Shown here: in pieces, positions 22,060-33,221 of the stretch | How positions within the stretch are numbered: the stretch's first letter is position 1 | How the letters are laid out: every line of letters begins with the position of its first letter | From: Hysterangium stoloniferum | Taxonomy: Eukaryota > Basidiomycota > Agaricomycetes > Hysterangiales > Hysterangiaceae | Direction of reading: 5' to 3' | NCBI GenBank assembly: GCA_015178975.1 | Contig: WHVD01000026.1 | Span: forward strand, 186,001 to 250,000 | DNA: 64,000 nucleotides | Program-made: the position numbers and the translations under genes | The notes under the pieces: generated by a model | Databases searched by the model: none | Told to the model about the DNA's origin: nothing | What the model saw: only the letters and a program-made list of their open reading frames with translations

Positions 22060-23892
22060 ACAGCATCAAATATTATTACTGGTGGCACAATCAGAATTGT
22101 GGCTCGGCATTTGGAGGTCTCGGTATAAATGCTGATGGAACTCATCAAGGCTTGCCTTGATGATTTGGGTCCAACCCATGAGAGTTGGCACTTGCATACT
22201 GCTATGTTCATTGAGAAAGGATGCATCCTTTTCCACTTTTATAGGATGCAATGCATCACCGTGACCTTCCTCATAATGATAAAGTTCATCCATCAGATAG
22301 CGAATTAGTGTATCTCACTTGAAATATGAATGTATTAGCATCTTGAATTGAAAGTAGAATCAAATCAAGTAATCACATGTTCACCTTGAGCCTAGCCACC
22401 CCACCAGCGAATTGTTGCAAGACTCCAACGCTTACCTACAGGTGTGTACATGAACCTATACTGTGCACCACCTCGACAAAAGCAGTGTGTCATTAATTTT
22501 GTAGTACAAAGCTCAATATTAGCACCTTCCACAAACTCATCAAGCCACTTTTGGATTGTGTCATGAGAGATAGGTGTCCCGGGCTGTACAGTTCCTGTTG
22601 AAGTTACACTTGGAAATATAAAATCATTTGGTTCCAATTCATGGCCATATACAAAGGTTTCCAAAAATATAATCCAAGAGTTCATGTGAAAATGCATGTC
22701 TACTGACGGCATGTCTGGCTGTGGATGAATTTCGTATCTGTGACCTAGATGGAAGATGCATTAATCTGGTTACATTAAGTGAGGCCTTTGAGTGGAACAT
22801 TACTTTCAAGGTCACCCTCTTTACTAATGTGATGTTGCCAGCCCTTCTGCTGCTCAAGATGACATTCATCATATTTCCATTGATACTCATCTCGAGTTCG
22901 CAAGTTCCGTCTATAGTGCTTAGCCTGCAGTTTTGCAAGCTCAAAATTCCTAAAAATAAATCAATATCATGTACACATAGGATTGATTTAGTGCCTGCCT
23001 TGTCCAGAGGGTCCAACCACTTGAAGAAAAGACTCGCATGAATAAATGTTTAGTTACTTTGAGCCATACCTTCACAAAGTCACTCAGGCATGGTATGAGT
23101 GAAACCAACATTTCTTTTGGACACTCCTCATTAGACCAAGCCATTATACGATCCATAAATTCTTTGGACATCACTGCTGAATGCTGCCATTCACCTAAAG
23201 CCGCGTCTCTTGCAATTACTGCCTTGACAATTTTTTTGACTTCTGGGTCAGATGCCGGATTTCCCCTGGCAATCTTCTTTTCTGGATCCCAGTGCCATAC
23301 CCCACGATATAATACATTTGGGTCACTGTCAGCATATTTCTAACTTTAGCGAAAACATTTCCAAGAAAGGAAAGCCAAGGAGCACAAATGAATTATCCCA
23401 GAACTTCTTCCATGCTGAATATATTTGTTCTGCAATTCCTTTCTTTAATTCTTTCCCATTAAATCCTTTTGTAAAACATCTTGTTGCAATGAATAGTGTT
23501 AAAGCTGCCGGTGATGCTCCATTTGGTTTCTGGTCAAAAGCATATCTAAGCTCTTCCAAAGTCCAGCTTTCTGACGGTTTGATAATATCTGGACAACCAG
23601 GCGGACACTTGAAAGAGGCTTCAGCTTCAAGTTGCTCCTGCAACCATTTTCTGGCTTGGCGGAGGGCTCTTTCGTAAGAGCCAAGGGTACTCTTGGAGAA
23701 GCCATGTTCATCTTTTGAAGCTTTCACAGTAGATATGAGAGTCTTCAGAGATATCTTTTCTGTGACTGTTTTGGCATTGTATTTCTTGCCATTTACAGAG
23801 GATTTGCTTTGGCGAGCAGCAGGCATGGTAAATTGTGTCCTATCAGCGGATCCTTTTTTTGGGACTAACCAAACTAGGAATCTATTGTCCAT
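22060..23892 (-). pseudogene. Crypton-type tyrosine recombinase gene, probably inactive
   Basis: First exon 23,892 to about 23,355: a basic N-terminus then FSKSTLGSYERALRQARKWL, a core-binding helical domain. Later exons carry YRGVWHWDPEKKIARGNP (about 23,320) and LAKLQAKHYRRNLRTRDEYQ (about 22,940). The catalytic part follows at 22,712-22,390: ISHDTIQKWLDEFVEGA, THCFCRGGAQYRFMYT and WSLATIRWWGG. The continuation TLIRYLMDELYHYEEGHGDA near 22,310-22,250 holds the nucleophile Tyr. Related proteins read H-C-F-R-R-G-G here, so the HxxR arginine appears to be Cys in this copy. That and the poor joins between exons suggest inactivity. Introns of about 50-60 nt are likely, e.g. GTATGG near 23,070. 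Confidence 0.75.
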
Positions 23893-24424
23893 GTTTTATT
23901 CTAACTGCTACATCATGTACTCTGCTTGATTTGATAAATGCACTAGTTCCCAATCCTGACCTTCTCATCAGACCTAAACCAGGTATGAGCGATATTGAAA
24001 TGATGGACTTCATGCTTAGAGGTAAACTGTCTTTCATTTAGCCAAATAGTGTTTTATTCTATATCTAATCTTTTGACCTGTTTATTAATATTTTTACTGT
24101 TTGATAAAATATATATAAACTAGCTATAATTGAAGTTGAATCTAGTTTCAGAATCAGTGAATTGTTATTTATATTTTAGTAGTGTTTTTACAGAAAAAGA
24201 ACAAGCTTGCACAAGCAACTCTCAAAACCTTCTTTACGAAGTAGGGTGCATATATTCAAGTAAACTCTTGACTTCAGGGGTTCTAAGTCTATTTAGGCTG
24301 CCACTGATTAATATCAAATACTTAAATTATTTTACCTTGAAGTGAATTGAGTATTTGCACATTTTGATAGAGCATTGGACTCCTTTTTCAGAAAATAGTA
24401 TTAAAATAAGGCTAATACATCAAA

Positions 24425-25080
24425 AATGCTCAAATGCACTCGACAATTGTTCAATTTCGATGCTCAGCTATACCATTATGCTGTGGAGTATTGTGCAATG
24501 TGAGTTTCTGCATTGTTCCCTTACTTTTCAGATGGGCTTCAAATTCCTTTCTTAGGTATTCTCCACCACAGTCAGAATGGAGTACTTTTATGCCAATACC
24601 TAATTGTGTGATGCACCAAGCTTCGAAGGTTTTATAAACATTGAATGTTTCATTGTTGGTGCGAAGAAGTTGGAGGTGGGTAAGTTGAGTGTTGTCATTG
24701 GTAAAAGTGACATAATAACATCATCTGCCTTTTGTGGACACTGGTGCTGGTCCCCACACATCAGTATGAATTTTATCACCAAATCTTACTGCTCAATTTC
24801 CCTGACAAACTTTGGTAACAGATTTTCATGTAGCCTTTGCATAAATGCAAGATTCACAGAAGAATGGATCTCCATCTGATGTTGTTTCAAGCCATAAACC
24901 TGTTACAAAATTTTCAACTAGGTGTTTTGCCACATCTGGCACTATATGGCCCATTCAGTGGTGGAGTTTGTCAATGGTGAGTTGCTCCTCTGTTGAGTAG
25001 ACTCAGCTGTCACATTTTAGGTCACACGTTGGGAAATATTTTGATCGACGATAAACAATAGGTGGAGTTGATGTCCGGAT
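24425..25080 (-). pseudogene. Copia GAG-pre-integrase and integrase core
   Basis: On the minus strand: LTIDKLHH and MGHIVPDVAKHLV (about 24,970-24,920), CESCIYAKATRKSVTKVC (about 24,860-24,800), HTDVWGPAPVSTKGRRCYYV (catalytic Asp 1), HSDCGGEYLRKEFEAHL (Asp 2) and LHNTPQHNGIAEH (Glu region) down to 24,440. It includes in-frame stops, for example before the DKIHTDVWG block. It directly abuts the 5' LTR, so gag and protease have been deleted. Confidence 0.85.
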
Positions 25081-25103
25081 CATTCCAGAGCTGATAATTA
25101 TTA

Positions 25104-25256
25104 GTTGCAAATACTCTCTATTATGGAGAGTAAAACAGGAAGTAACTAAATGGAAAGGCGTATATATTATATCGTGTGTACCTGCCTAGCTCGGTACTTG
25201 AGGTTAGGCTCCGAATATAGCAGAAGCGAGACTATATCGTGCTTGCTAATCCAACA
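25104..25256 (-). repeat. Copia 5' LTR
   Basis: 153 bp, homologous to the 3' LTR at 17,739-17,887, sharing GGAGAGTAAAACAGGAAGTA and GCTCGGTACTT. On the minus strand it starts TGTTGGATTAGC. Its end is eroded (TTTGCAACT instead of ATGCAACA). Confidence 0.75.
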
Positions 25257-27914
25257 CAGACAATGTCATAAACCTCTCATGGCAAGTTGAGTCCAGCTGG
25301 GTGAATCGAATAACGAATCGAAATCTCACACTAGGGAAATATACTCCAAGTAAACTACTGAACATTGCGTTACATAACAGGCGGATAGTAGCCATGGGCT
25401 ATCATCTATCATGACAGTCCAATATTTTGTGAGAATTTTTCAGCCTTAGAATTCGGGCAGCTGGAGCTGGAGCTTGCCTCGGGACCCGGGTGTGCGCGAG
25501 TGCGAGCGGATGTGTCAAGCCGAGCTACAAATTAGAATCTTGAGCACTGCGCTGTTCACCATGACGGGTCTTGATGGGATGGAAGGGACGGGACAGCATT
25601 TCCAGGACTAGTAATACACATACATAACTGATCGCTTGCAGCATATTGATCCACACAGACTCAGGGAGGCGCAAGCCGCCCGAGGGCATGAAGCGCGTTT
25701 CGTTTAGGCTGCTATAACTTAATGAAATAGTGATTTGAGATGGAATGGGGAACTCCCCCGCCAGGCTCAGTCTGAGGGTCGGACTGTGAGTATGGTATCA
25801 TGAATAGTGGCTGAACTTGAGAACCCCGGAGAGCCTGAGAGATTTTCGACATTTGCAGCTGCTCCAAGTCGACAGAATATTTTCCGCGACGATGTCAATA
25901 AACCCTCGAGACTGAGGTATGCCAGCGCCAGTGATCATGAGGCGTGATTGTCATTATGGGGTAGTATAGCTACGTTAGAATCCATGAATGTACCCTCGAG
26001 CCTGCCAGTCAATCGGTGGGCACAAAAGTACAGCATGTGTGCCACATGGGGTGTTCTGTGTTCATCTTTGGATTCGAATTCTATGAGAAGGTACGAAAGA
26101 ACGGGGCATTTCAGTGTTGATAAGCATATAGTATCGCATATGCCGTCGCCGCCTTTTAACAGGAGGTGTATTAAGCTTATTATGGCTTGGGGGTTGTGAA
26201 CGAGGTAGTAGCAGGGAATCTAAATGGCGTCTTACTTGCATATATACATACATGCCTCATGTTGGCTAGATGGTAAGCTTTATAGTGAGCGCTATTTGGC
26301 GTGGCTTGTGGCGAGTGGTAATATACTAGGACTTACTGTAATAATACACGTTAAAATCACGTTTTGAAGCTTTCAATCGGTAGCCGTCAATAAAAAGTTA
26401 TTTTCAACGTTTGGACAGGGAAAGAAAAGCCCGAACAGACAATAAACGTCACCACGGTAACCCTGAGTCGGCTTCCTCTCTGCTGTATGCATTGGAGTCC
26501 GACTCCCATTTATTCATATATTATAGTTATTGACAGATGCATTTACGCAAGGCAAGGGCGTACCAAATATGCACTACTAGTAGAATACTTTGATTGAAGT
26601 TGAGTTTATGGATGATAAAATTAGGTACTGAACCAGATTCTCGCTTCTGCGAGTGTTTTTGGGATAACACAAGTTCTTTTCAGCTTGAGGGACCTGTGGT
26701 GTAAATGCGATCCACGATGATGATGATGCTCGAGAGTGAACATCCTTGCCAGATTGGATGATTTTAATTTGAATTACTGTACGTGCGTGTACCGACGGTC
26801 ACGGGCTGTATTACGACTGTTGCACCTATGTTATATTGTTATATTAGACTGATACATGGCTTATCATATGCTTGTCCCTGCCTCAGCTCTCAATCTCAAT
26901 GGCAGGTAAGAGCCCACGCTTCTAAGGGTAAGCTTTAAAAGTTTGTTATTTTTATGGGATGTCGAAGCACGATCCCCAGTCTCACAAGAAATGACCGATG
27001 CGGTGGGGTGGTGAGAGAAACAAGAATCAGAAGGGGATCAAAGCCGGTGGTGAGGATGCCAGTGAGCAGAGGGTTGTGAAACGCGACCGCCACCGTCATG
27101 CTACAGCACCCTTGAAAAGAGGCAACAACATGGTGAAATACGTCCAGGGCCCACATGCATATTGGTGAGCGGATCATTGCCTGCTTTGTAAGATGACTGG
27201 AATGGCAGAGAATATGAAGGAAATTGGGAATGCTCTGGCAGATTCAAACTAGTTTTATTGTGTATAGATTCTCAAGACTACAACATTAATGAGTTACCTT
27301 TCAGTTCATTTTTCAAACTCAGTTTGGCTGACCTTTCTTTCCTTACATAATTGGGCATGTCCACCACTTCGACGTCATCCCCATTTATCAGTCCTCTTGA
27401 ATCTCCCTCTGGGTCAAAAAATGACCAGAATATATCCAAAGTACCTGCTATTACGCTTGATTCACAAGAAATCAGCGCTGGAATGGCGGCTCGTCTGACA
27501 ACCGCCCTCTTAGGACAATTGCTCTATCTGAAGGGCCAGATACCCTTGTAAATTCAGTGGATTTTTTTGTGGCAGGCTTTCGCTTATTTATGCTATAAGC
27601 CCAGTTGTTTCTCTCACTAGGATGTCTAATTGTAGTCCTGGCACTGCTTCTGTTCGTCAATGAATTTGAATTGTTACATTAAGTTCTAGTCTATTAATGG
27701 AGGTTACTAGCGCAATGCTGCTCAGGCCGCGAAGAAAAAGGCTGAGGTACGTTTGAAATATTCAGGTCGTGTGGGCTATTTAAAAGTTTTTTAGTTCCTA
27801 GATGCTTATGACGATCTTACATCTCATCTCCGGACGACATTCACTGCGCTTTCTACAGCGTTGGCCCAAAATACTGTTTTTCACCCCGTCATACTGTGTT
27901 CTGAACCGTCGCTT
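25257..27914. other. Long stretch without a recognised gene
   Basis: No open frame resembles a known family. A minus-strand frame of about 60 residues near 27,500-27,300 reads WSFFDPEGDSRGLINGDDVE and could be an exon of an unplaced gene; this is weak. 27,700-27,914 directly upstream of the next gene may hold its promoter or a first exon. The rest looks like old intergenic or transposon-derived sequence. Confidence 0.35.
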
Positions 27915-28921
27915 ATGCTTGCATCGCGCCCTACACGACGACCTGCAAAAATACATATTCTTCTGCTGTTGGGGCCGTCGCTTTCCATGGCGAAGGCCCG
28001 CGTCCTTCTGGAAGTGGATGGTCTGAGAGTAGAGCGATTTGGTGAATGGGAATTCATGAGTAGGCATCCTCGTAATTCGGCAGCCGATCACAAGGCTGTG
28101 AACGAGGACGCCGACAATGCTATTCAACAGTCATCTGCGGCATCCGCATGGCCTGAACTGCGTGAACCGCCTTCTACCCCATCCCCACGCAGGTCGCCGT
28201 CACATGGTGGCTCTTCATGGAATACACCGAAAACATCTAGCTCAGATGAAGATGAATTAGAAGTGTCTTCTCCATCCTCAACGCCACCTTCACCCTCGGA
28301 ATCGTCTACAGCGTCGTCTTTGGAAACTTCCTCATCGGACTCGGAGAACGGTGCCGAAGAGAGAAATTTAAATTCACCGGTGCGGCATTCACCACAATTC
28401 AATCTAAACGGTGTTTCAAGCTATGTCGAGGAAGAAGAGTCGCTGCGTAAAGGCGAACGACTCCTATCTCGGGCGGTCTTCTCTGGAGAAGAAGGATTAA
28501 ATCTGGGTGATGAAATTCGTAAATATTTTTTTTTCTTTGTTCATTCGCTCGACCTTATATATTGCGCACTCAAATCACTCAAATAGCCATCACGCAAGCC
28601 CACATCCTTATTAAAGCCCCTCGACGGTTTTCTCATCCGACGTGGATCCCTCGCCAGAATCTCTCGGATATGTTTGATCGACAAGTTGAGGCCTTTTTGA
28701 AGTCTGAAGGGCAGTTAGGAAATGAAAGTGTCCCGAGTACTCGAAGGGGAGCTGGATTTGGAAGTGGGGTCAGGACCATCGGTTTGCGGGTAAAATGTCA
28801 GAGCAAGGTAAATGTAGAGCTTTCTGGAAACGATGGAGAAGGCGAGAGGAGTGATGAAGAAGGATTAGATGATGCGATCTGGTGGAGTTGGGATGGGAAA
28901 CTAGTAGGTTTCTCTGAGTAG
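27915..28921 (+). CDS. Hypothetical acidic serine-rich protein
   Basis: Two exons are supported: 27,915 (or the better-context ATG at 27,987, TTTCCATGG) to 28,518, and 28,587-28,921. The intron 28,519-28,586 is GTAAAT..AAATAG and keeps the frame, giving ...GDEI-PITQAHILI.... From the upstream ATG the protein is about 312 residues. The middle (about residues 90-160) is a low-complexity Ser/Glu/Asp/Pro-rich region, for example SSSDEDELEVSSPSSTPPSP. The C-terminal half looks folded (FSHPTWIPRQNLSDMFDRQV, GSGVRTIGLRVKCQSKVNVE) and ends in DDAIWWSWDGKLVGFSE. I do not recognise the family. There are no membrane segments. The disordered acidic centre would suit a nuclear or regulatory protein, but that is only a guess. 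A further 5' exon is possible. Confidence 0.6.
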
Positions 28922-30153
28922 CTATTCACTATTTCCGTGACATATTTATGTGTGACCAATATGCCTACAATCAATCGAGACTCAAATAGGACGTATTACC
29001 GGCATTATGTCCTAGGTTTGATATGGAGAGTAAAAGACTGCCGGCTAAGCACGACTTTGGAAATTCTTAATGTAGGATGCATACTGTTGTATCCATTGGA
29101 CTCAGAGTCCTAGATAATACCAATAGAATAAACCGGACTGTGTGCAAAGAGATAATACACGAGCAAGATTCACAGGATCTATGTGAGTCCGGCATGGCAG
29201 CTTTTTTGGAAGCAAAGTAACTCGCAAATTTTAAAGGCTCCTTTTAAATATCAGCAATGAACTGAAGGTGAAGTCAGTCTCGCACTTCCAACTCAATCAG
29301 GTAACAGCTTTGCATATTGAAAGAAATACCCTTCACATCGTGACTTTATGACGTTGCTCAAGTTGGGTTGTTCATAAACCTACCAGTCAATGCACAGAGA
29401 ACCTTCTTATGCTTGTTCTTGCCACTGGATCCCTTTGGATGGGCAACTTGGCAACCAATACATGGAGGCTCATGATATACAGCACTAATCTTGATCCCGA
29501 TGAGATTTGATCTGATTGACTACCTCCCACACAACAAGGTCTTCAGCTGCTGGTCTGGTGAGTTCGTTTAAAGGAGGGGAAGAGCATACCACGTGCAGTG
29601 TACCTACCGTTACCCTAGGTCAATCACTAACGAGAATCGAGAGGAAGTATCGATTGGAGGCGTAGCAATAAGGGTGTAATGTGCATGTGGACAGCTATAA
29701 ACATTGCTGTATTTTTTTTTATGACTTCAAGGTGGACCAATCTTGAATCATCCGTTAAGCATTATGGATTTCCAGCTTGCTACTTTTCCTTAAATAATAG
29801 AGTAAATTGCTCGTACATGTGAATGAATGTAGTTGACAATATTTATGTTTGAAACGCTGTGGTGGCTTGTGGACCAACAAGGCAGTTGGAGTCCAACACC
29901 AACTTAGCAGTCATACCCAGCGAAGGTTTCCAACTTACGAAAATTCGAGGTTTTCATAGGTATCAGCTCTTGAATAAATTACGATACCTCACTTGGCGAA
30001 GGTTACATCTACATCGGCGAGCTTCCGAGTCTTTAGCAGTGGCGACAACAATCCCAAACCGACAGCCTCTGCCAACCCTTTTATAGCCTTCACGTCTACA
30101 TATTGTGATAAGGACTGTGATTGAAAATACTTGCTAAGAGAGAGGTCATCATC
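28922..30153. other. Intergenic, nothing recognised
   Basis: No coding or repeat feature could be supported. It includes the likely 3' end of the previous gene and the promoter of the next. GGAGAGTAAAA at about 29,024 matches a word in the Copia LTR, but only over about a dozen bases. Confidence 0.4.
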
Positions 30154-31863
30154 ATGTTTCATTCTAGATCTCCCGATTTAGTCATCCAAATTGGCAGAAA
30201 GAGACAAGACAATCAGGTCTTCCTGCCCGGCACTTGCCCCTCGTCACATCCATTCAGGCATCACATTTTCCTCAGTACCCCACATTCTACAGGATTGCCA
30301 CAGAATGAGAGTACCGTCCCCCAAAACTCGAATTTCGACTCTATCCCAGGTGTACTTTGTTACGACACTCAACAGCCTTTGAATTTCAAACCAGATATTT
30401 TTGGTGTCTCGAACTTATCCTTAGAATATAGCGACACCCCTACGAATCGAACATATCCTGTTGTCTTCTATCCTATATCGCCACAGAATTCCGGCAAGAC
30501 GGATGGTCCTCATTTCCCTAAAATTTCCCAAGCACACTTCGTCCAAACCCTTCATACACAAGACCAGCACGACGACGTAGTACATCTCAAATTAATAAAA
30601 GGAAAGATCTTAGCTGAATTATCACCTGAGCGGGCTGATCTCGAGCGGCGTTTGCTCATGGAGCGCGATTCGATGGCAAAGCGTCTTGCCTACTTGACTG
30701 ATTGTCGCGCTGCTGCAGAAAAAGAGAAAAATTTTGCGCAAAGTTTACTTTCTGCCTCCATTGCTAAACTTGATGCCGCAGAAAAGGAGAATCTGGCGAC
30801 GTCGAAGGAGAGGATTATTGCACTGGAAGAGCTGAAACACGCTGTCTGCCGGCGTGAACCTGCCCGGACTCGAGAAGTCATTCCAGTTAGGAAGTGTCCC
30901 TTGCAAACCAACATCCAATCCAGCGCCTTCAGCCCTCCTTTCGGAATAAGTGAGCTAGCTTGGCCGCCTTTACAAACGCCCTCTTTTCGTAGAATTAATT
31001 CTCCTGTCCCATATCGCTCCGTTTCTGCGCCATCATCAGTCCGTCCAGACCTATCTGCTGTCAGTCCACGCACGGCCACGTCGGCGATACGTCCTTATAG
31101 CGTGGTTTCCAGACCACAAAGCCGAGCGTTTTCCACCAATACGGTCACCGAAAGCGAGTGTGATTATCATGAGGATAACTCCCAAGCATTTGGTATTCGC
31201 TCAGAGGATAATACGGCAGAGACTTATGTGGCGAATCCCATTGGTCCTTATATTCGCCCTCCGATGCCGGTGGAAGATATGCAGAAATGTATACGATGCC
31301 TGTTAGGGAAGGATAAGAGTTTGAAGACAGGAAACCGTGCTAGAGCTTTTCTCGGATTGTCGTGGTCTCAGATTGTCGCTCTTGATCCAGATACTTTGCT
31401 TCAGAGAGGCGTCTCGGGAATCAAGGCTGGTTCGACTGGGATGGCGAGCCGACTTAGGATGATGACAATAATTGAATCTGCGTTAGCAAATCAGGGAAAT
31501 AATGTAGGCGTAATATTTTTTCGTATTTTGATCTACAAATTATTGACAGCAGTGGAATTTTTACAGGAAATTACCGAAGAAATATGGGAGCGGCCTACGT
31601 TTTTCTGTGAACGATGCCAGGAAAGATACCCTATTACTGTTAGCTCAAATCAGGCCGTACCTAGCTATAAGGAGTATGAGGCCCAACAACGAGCTCTTTC
31701 AGATATCACGTCTCAAAATTTGAGTCATAGTCAACAACCGGAATCACATGCGGTTGATATACCCAGAACGAGAAGCAGAAGGAATAGGAAGAGAGCGCGA
31801 GCGGTACGACAGGGATCATTGTCTCCTTATCACCCTGCTACTTCCAAAGTTTTTAATGGATAG
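30154..31863 (+). CDS. Hypothetical coiled-coil protein, about 569 residues
   Basis: The first ATG in frame is at 30,154 (MFHSRSPDLVIQIGRK); the frame stays open to TAG at 31,861. The N-terminal 150 residues are Pro/Ser-rich. Residues about 150-240 form a clear coiled coil (LSPERADLERRLLMERDSMA ... AKLDAAEKENLATSKERIIA). A Ser/Pro linker follows, then a compact region (about 370-455: MQKCIRCLLGKDKSL, ARAFLGLSWSQIVALDPDTL, ASRLRMMTIIESALANQ). A GTAGGC...TTGACAG segment at 31,504-31,549 looks like a 46-nt intron. Removing it would shift to a frame ending after about 58 residues (KLPKKYGSGLRFS ... SRLKI). The C-terminus is therefore uncertain. The unspliced frame ends in a basic tail, RSRRNRKRARAVRQG, like a nuclear localisation signal. 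Family not recognised. Confidence 0.6.
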   Translation: MFHSRSPDLVIQIGRKRQDNQVFLPGTCPSSHPFRHHIFLSTPHSTGLPQNESTVPQNSNFDSIPGVLCYDTQQPLNFKPDIFGVSNLSLEYSDTPTNRTYPVVFYPISPQNSGKTDGPHFPKISQAHFVQTLHTQDQHDDVVHLKLIKGKILAELSPERADLERRLLMERDSMAKRLAYLTDCRAAAEKEKNFAQSLLSASIAKLDAAEKENLATSKERIIALEELKHAVCRREPARTREVIPVRKCPLQTNIQSSAFSPPFGISELAWPPLQTPSFRRINSPVPYRSVSAPSSVRPDLSAVSPRTATSAIRPYSVVSRPQSRAFSTNTVTESECDYHEDNSQAFGIRSEDNTAETYVANPIGPYIRPPMPVEDMQKCIRCLLGKDKSLKTGNRARAFLGLSWSQIVALDPDTLLQRGVSGIKAGSTGMASRLRMMTIIESALANQGNNVGVIFFRILIYKLLTAVEFLQEITEEIWERPTFFCERCQERYPITVSSNQAVPSYKEYEAQQRALSDITSQNLSHSQQPESHAVDIPRTRSRRNRKRARAVRQGSLSPYHPATSKVFNG

Positions 31864-32330
31864 TGACAATAACAGGCTCGCTTGTAAATCCATTTTATCT
31901 GGCTATTGCGACAACTCCAGGTCGCTTTTCAATCGGGCTTCCCGTCTTATTAACAATTGTGTAGATTATTCTTTGACGATATCCCTCTTGCGTTCCATAT
32001 TTCTATGTGTTAAATAATTACCAGTCACTTGTTTTGTTCACTGTTATATGCTAAACATGTTATTTTATTTGGCATTCGTTGTTGGTGAGAGAATTTCATG
32101 TAAGGGGCAAGACGTATCATAGATCTAGCACACAAGGAAATACAAAAATATTAGACACTGGTAGCACTATAGTCTCTGGGGAAGATCAATGAACATTTCA
32201 TCAGTTAACGAGATGTATTTGGTGAGCTTTATGTTAATTACTTTCAGTGATAGGCGCCCGTATGTGACATGTCACGGAGTCAAAAATGCTATTAGTATTT
32301 CTGATCACATCTTTCCTGCTTAAAACCGTC
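31864..32330. other. Intergenic between the coiled-coil gene and GLTP
   Basis: Contains the 3' flank of the upstream gene and the promoter region of the glycolipid transfer gene. No TATA box or other site stands out. Confidence 0.4.
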
Positions 32331-33221
32331 ATGTCAACCTACTTCGATACCATCAAAAAGGTATGCCAGCACATGCACGGGGGACGCAGCTGAAACATAC
32401 AACTTTGTTCATATAGAGCTTTGCAGATGTACCTATAACTGACGCTGGTGTTGACACTGTTGCATTTCTTGAAGCCGCTGAGGGCTTAGTGGGTCTGTTT
32501 GGTAAGTCGTGCCCATTGTATGTCGGATAGTGCGGTGTTCACGTCTTGCGATCTTTCAGATCTACTTGGATCGACAGCATTTGGGGTCGTCCAGAGTGAC
32601 CTGAAAGGCAATATTGCGGTGCGAGCAAATGTTATCTCTCTCTATGTTCGGCACTGATCTATGCCCCATGGTTTATCTTACTTAGAAAGTCCGAACGCGG
32701 TACAATGCTACACCTGAATTATCTGCTACTTTAGAGCAACTTGTCTTGAATGAGAAGAAAGAGAAGAAGCAGCCCGCAACGGAGGGTTTGATGTGGCTTC
32801 TTCGGTGCGTCTGAGTTCACACAGAGATCCACATAACGTCCTGATTGATAAATTTATAGAGGTTTGGCGTTCACCGCTCAGGCTCTCCAACGTTCTCATG
32901 GCGACAAGAGCGAAGAGCTTTCTGTCAGTTTCAACAAGTCGTATGAAGGCACTCTCAAGCAGTTCCATAATTTCGTCGTAAAGGGTGTCTTCGCCGTACG
33001 TCCCAGCATTCTCTTCTATTAGATGTGGTCTTTGTTGACCTTGCAATGTTGGATAGCTTGCGATGAAAGCTTGCCCTTATCGAAAGGACTTCTACGAAAA
33101 GCTTGGCTCGCCTCCCGAAAAGGTCGATCAGGAGCTTGGAGTTTGGTTGGCTGCATTAGACGTTATTTTGAAGCGCATGAATACGTTCTATGTTAATGGG
33201 AAATACGGAACTGTATATTAA
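32331..33221 (+). CDS. Glycolipid transfer protein (GLTP family)
   Basis: Six exons join cleanly: 32,331-32,360, 32,417-32,501, 32,560-32,618, 32,686-32,804, 32,860-32,995 and 33,057-33,221, all with GT-AG introns of 54-67 nt. The product is 197 residues, the usual GLTP size. It moves glycosphingolipids or related sphingolipids between membranes in the cytosol by enclosing the acyl chains in an all-helical fold. The lipid headgroup residues are visible: Asp52, Asn56 and Lys59 in SDLKGNIAKVR (spacing as in human Asp48/Asn52/Lys55), Trp95 in LMWLLRGLAF and His134 in LKQFHNFVVKG. The C-terminus NTFYVNGKYGTVY matches the family. No signal peptide, as expected. The gene appears intact. Fungal relatives include the HET-C2 protein, which affects cell fusion compatibility in Podospora; whether this copy does so is unknown. 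Confidence 0.95.

Larger units (their letters stand above)
21021..24424 (-). mobile_element. Crypton-like tyrosine recombinase element (3.4 kb) inserted in Copia integrase
   Basis: The element sits between two copies of AATGCT (21,015-21,020 and 24,425-24,430). Removing it and one copy rejoins the Copia integrase frame. Its plus-strand left end is GTTATGTATTTTTAGG and its right end is GGCTAATACATCAAA; only TATGTATT-like similarity links the ends, so there are no real TIRs. It carries a tyrosine recombinase gene with introns (minus strand) and long non-coding flanks. The right terminal 375 bp recurs at 4,735-5,119. Lack of TIRs, a short direct repeat and a YR gene point to the Crypton group. 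Confidence 0.8.
17739..25256 (-). mobile_element. Degenerate Ty1/copia retrotransposon carrying nested insertions
   Basis: The element lies on the minus strand, with its 5' LTR at about 25,104-25,256 and its 3' LTR at 17,739-17,887. From 5' to 3' I read: GAG-pre-integrase (CESCIYAKATRKSV), integrase core (HTDVWGPAPVSTKG, HSDCGGEYLRKEF, QHNGIAEH), integrase C-terminal part, reverse transcriptase (WVFHAKKDTAGN, DTFAPMAKLASI, LEL.QIEVKGASLNG) and RNase H (DNQSAIALTQDHQYHACTKHI). The gag and protease part is missing between the 5' LTR and the pre-integrase zone. Two elements are inserted in it. Several stops and frame changes show it is dead. The 5-nt flanks (CAGAC right, TCGTA left, plus strand) do not match, which suggests recombination after insertion. 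Confidence 0.88.

Noticed and set aside
29020-29040. Possible third Copia LTR copy (GGAGAGTAAAA)
   Set aside because: Similarity is limited to about a dozen bases and does not extend either way.
30690-31079. 129-residue minus-strand frame opposite the coiled-coil gene
   Set aside because: Antisense shadow; its Ser/Ala-rich composition mirrors the coiled-coil codons on the plus strand.
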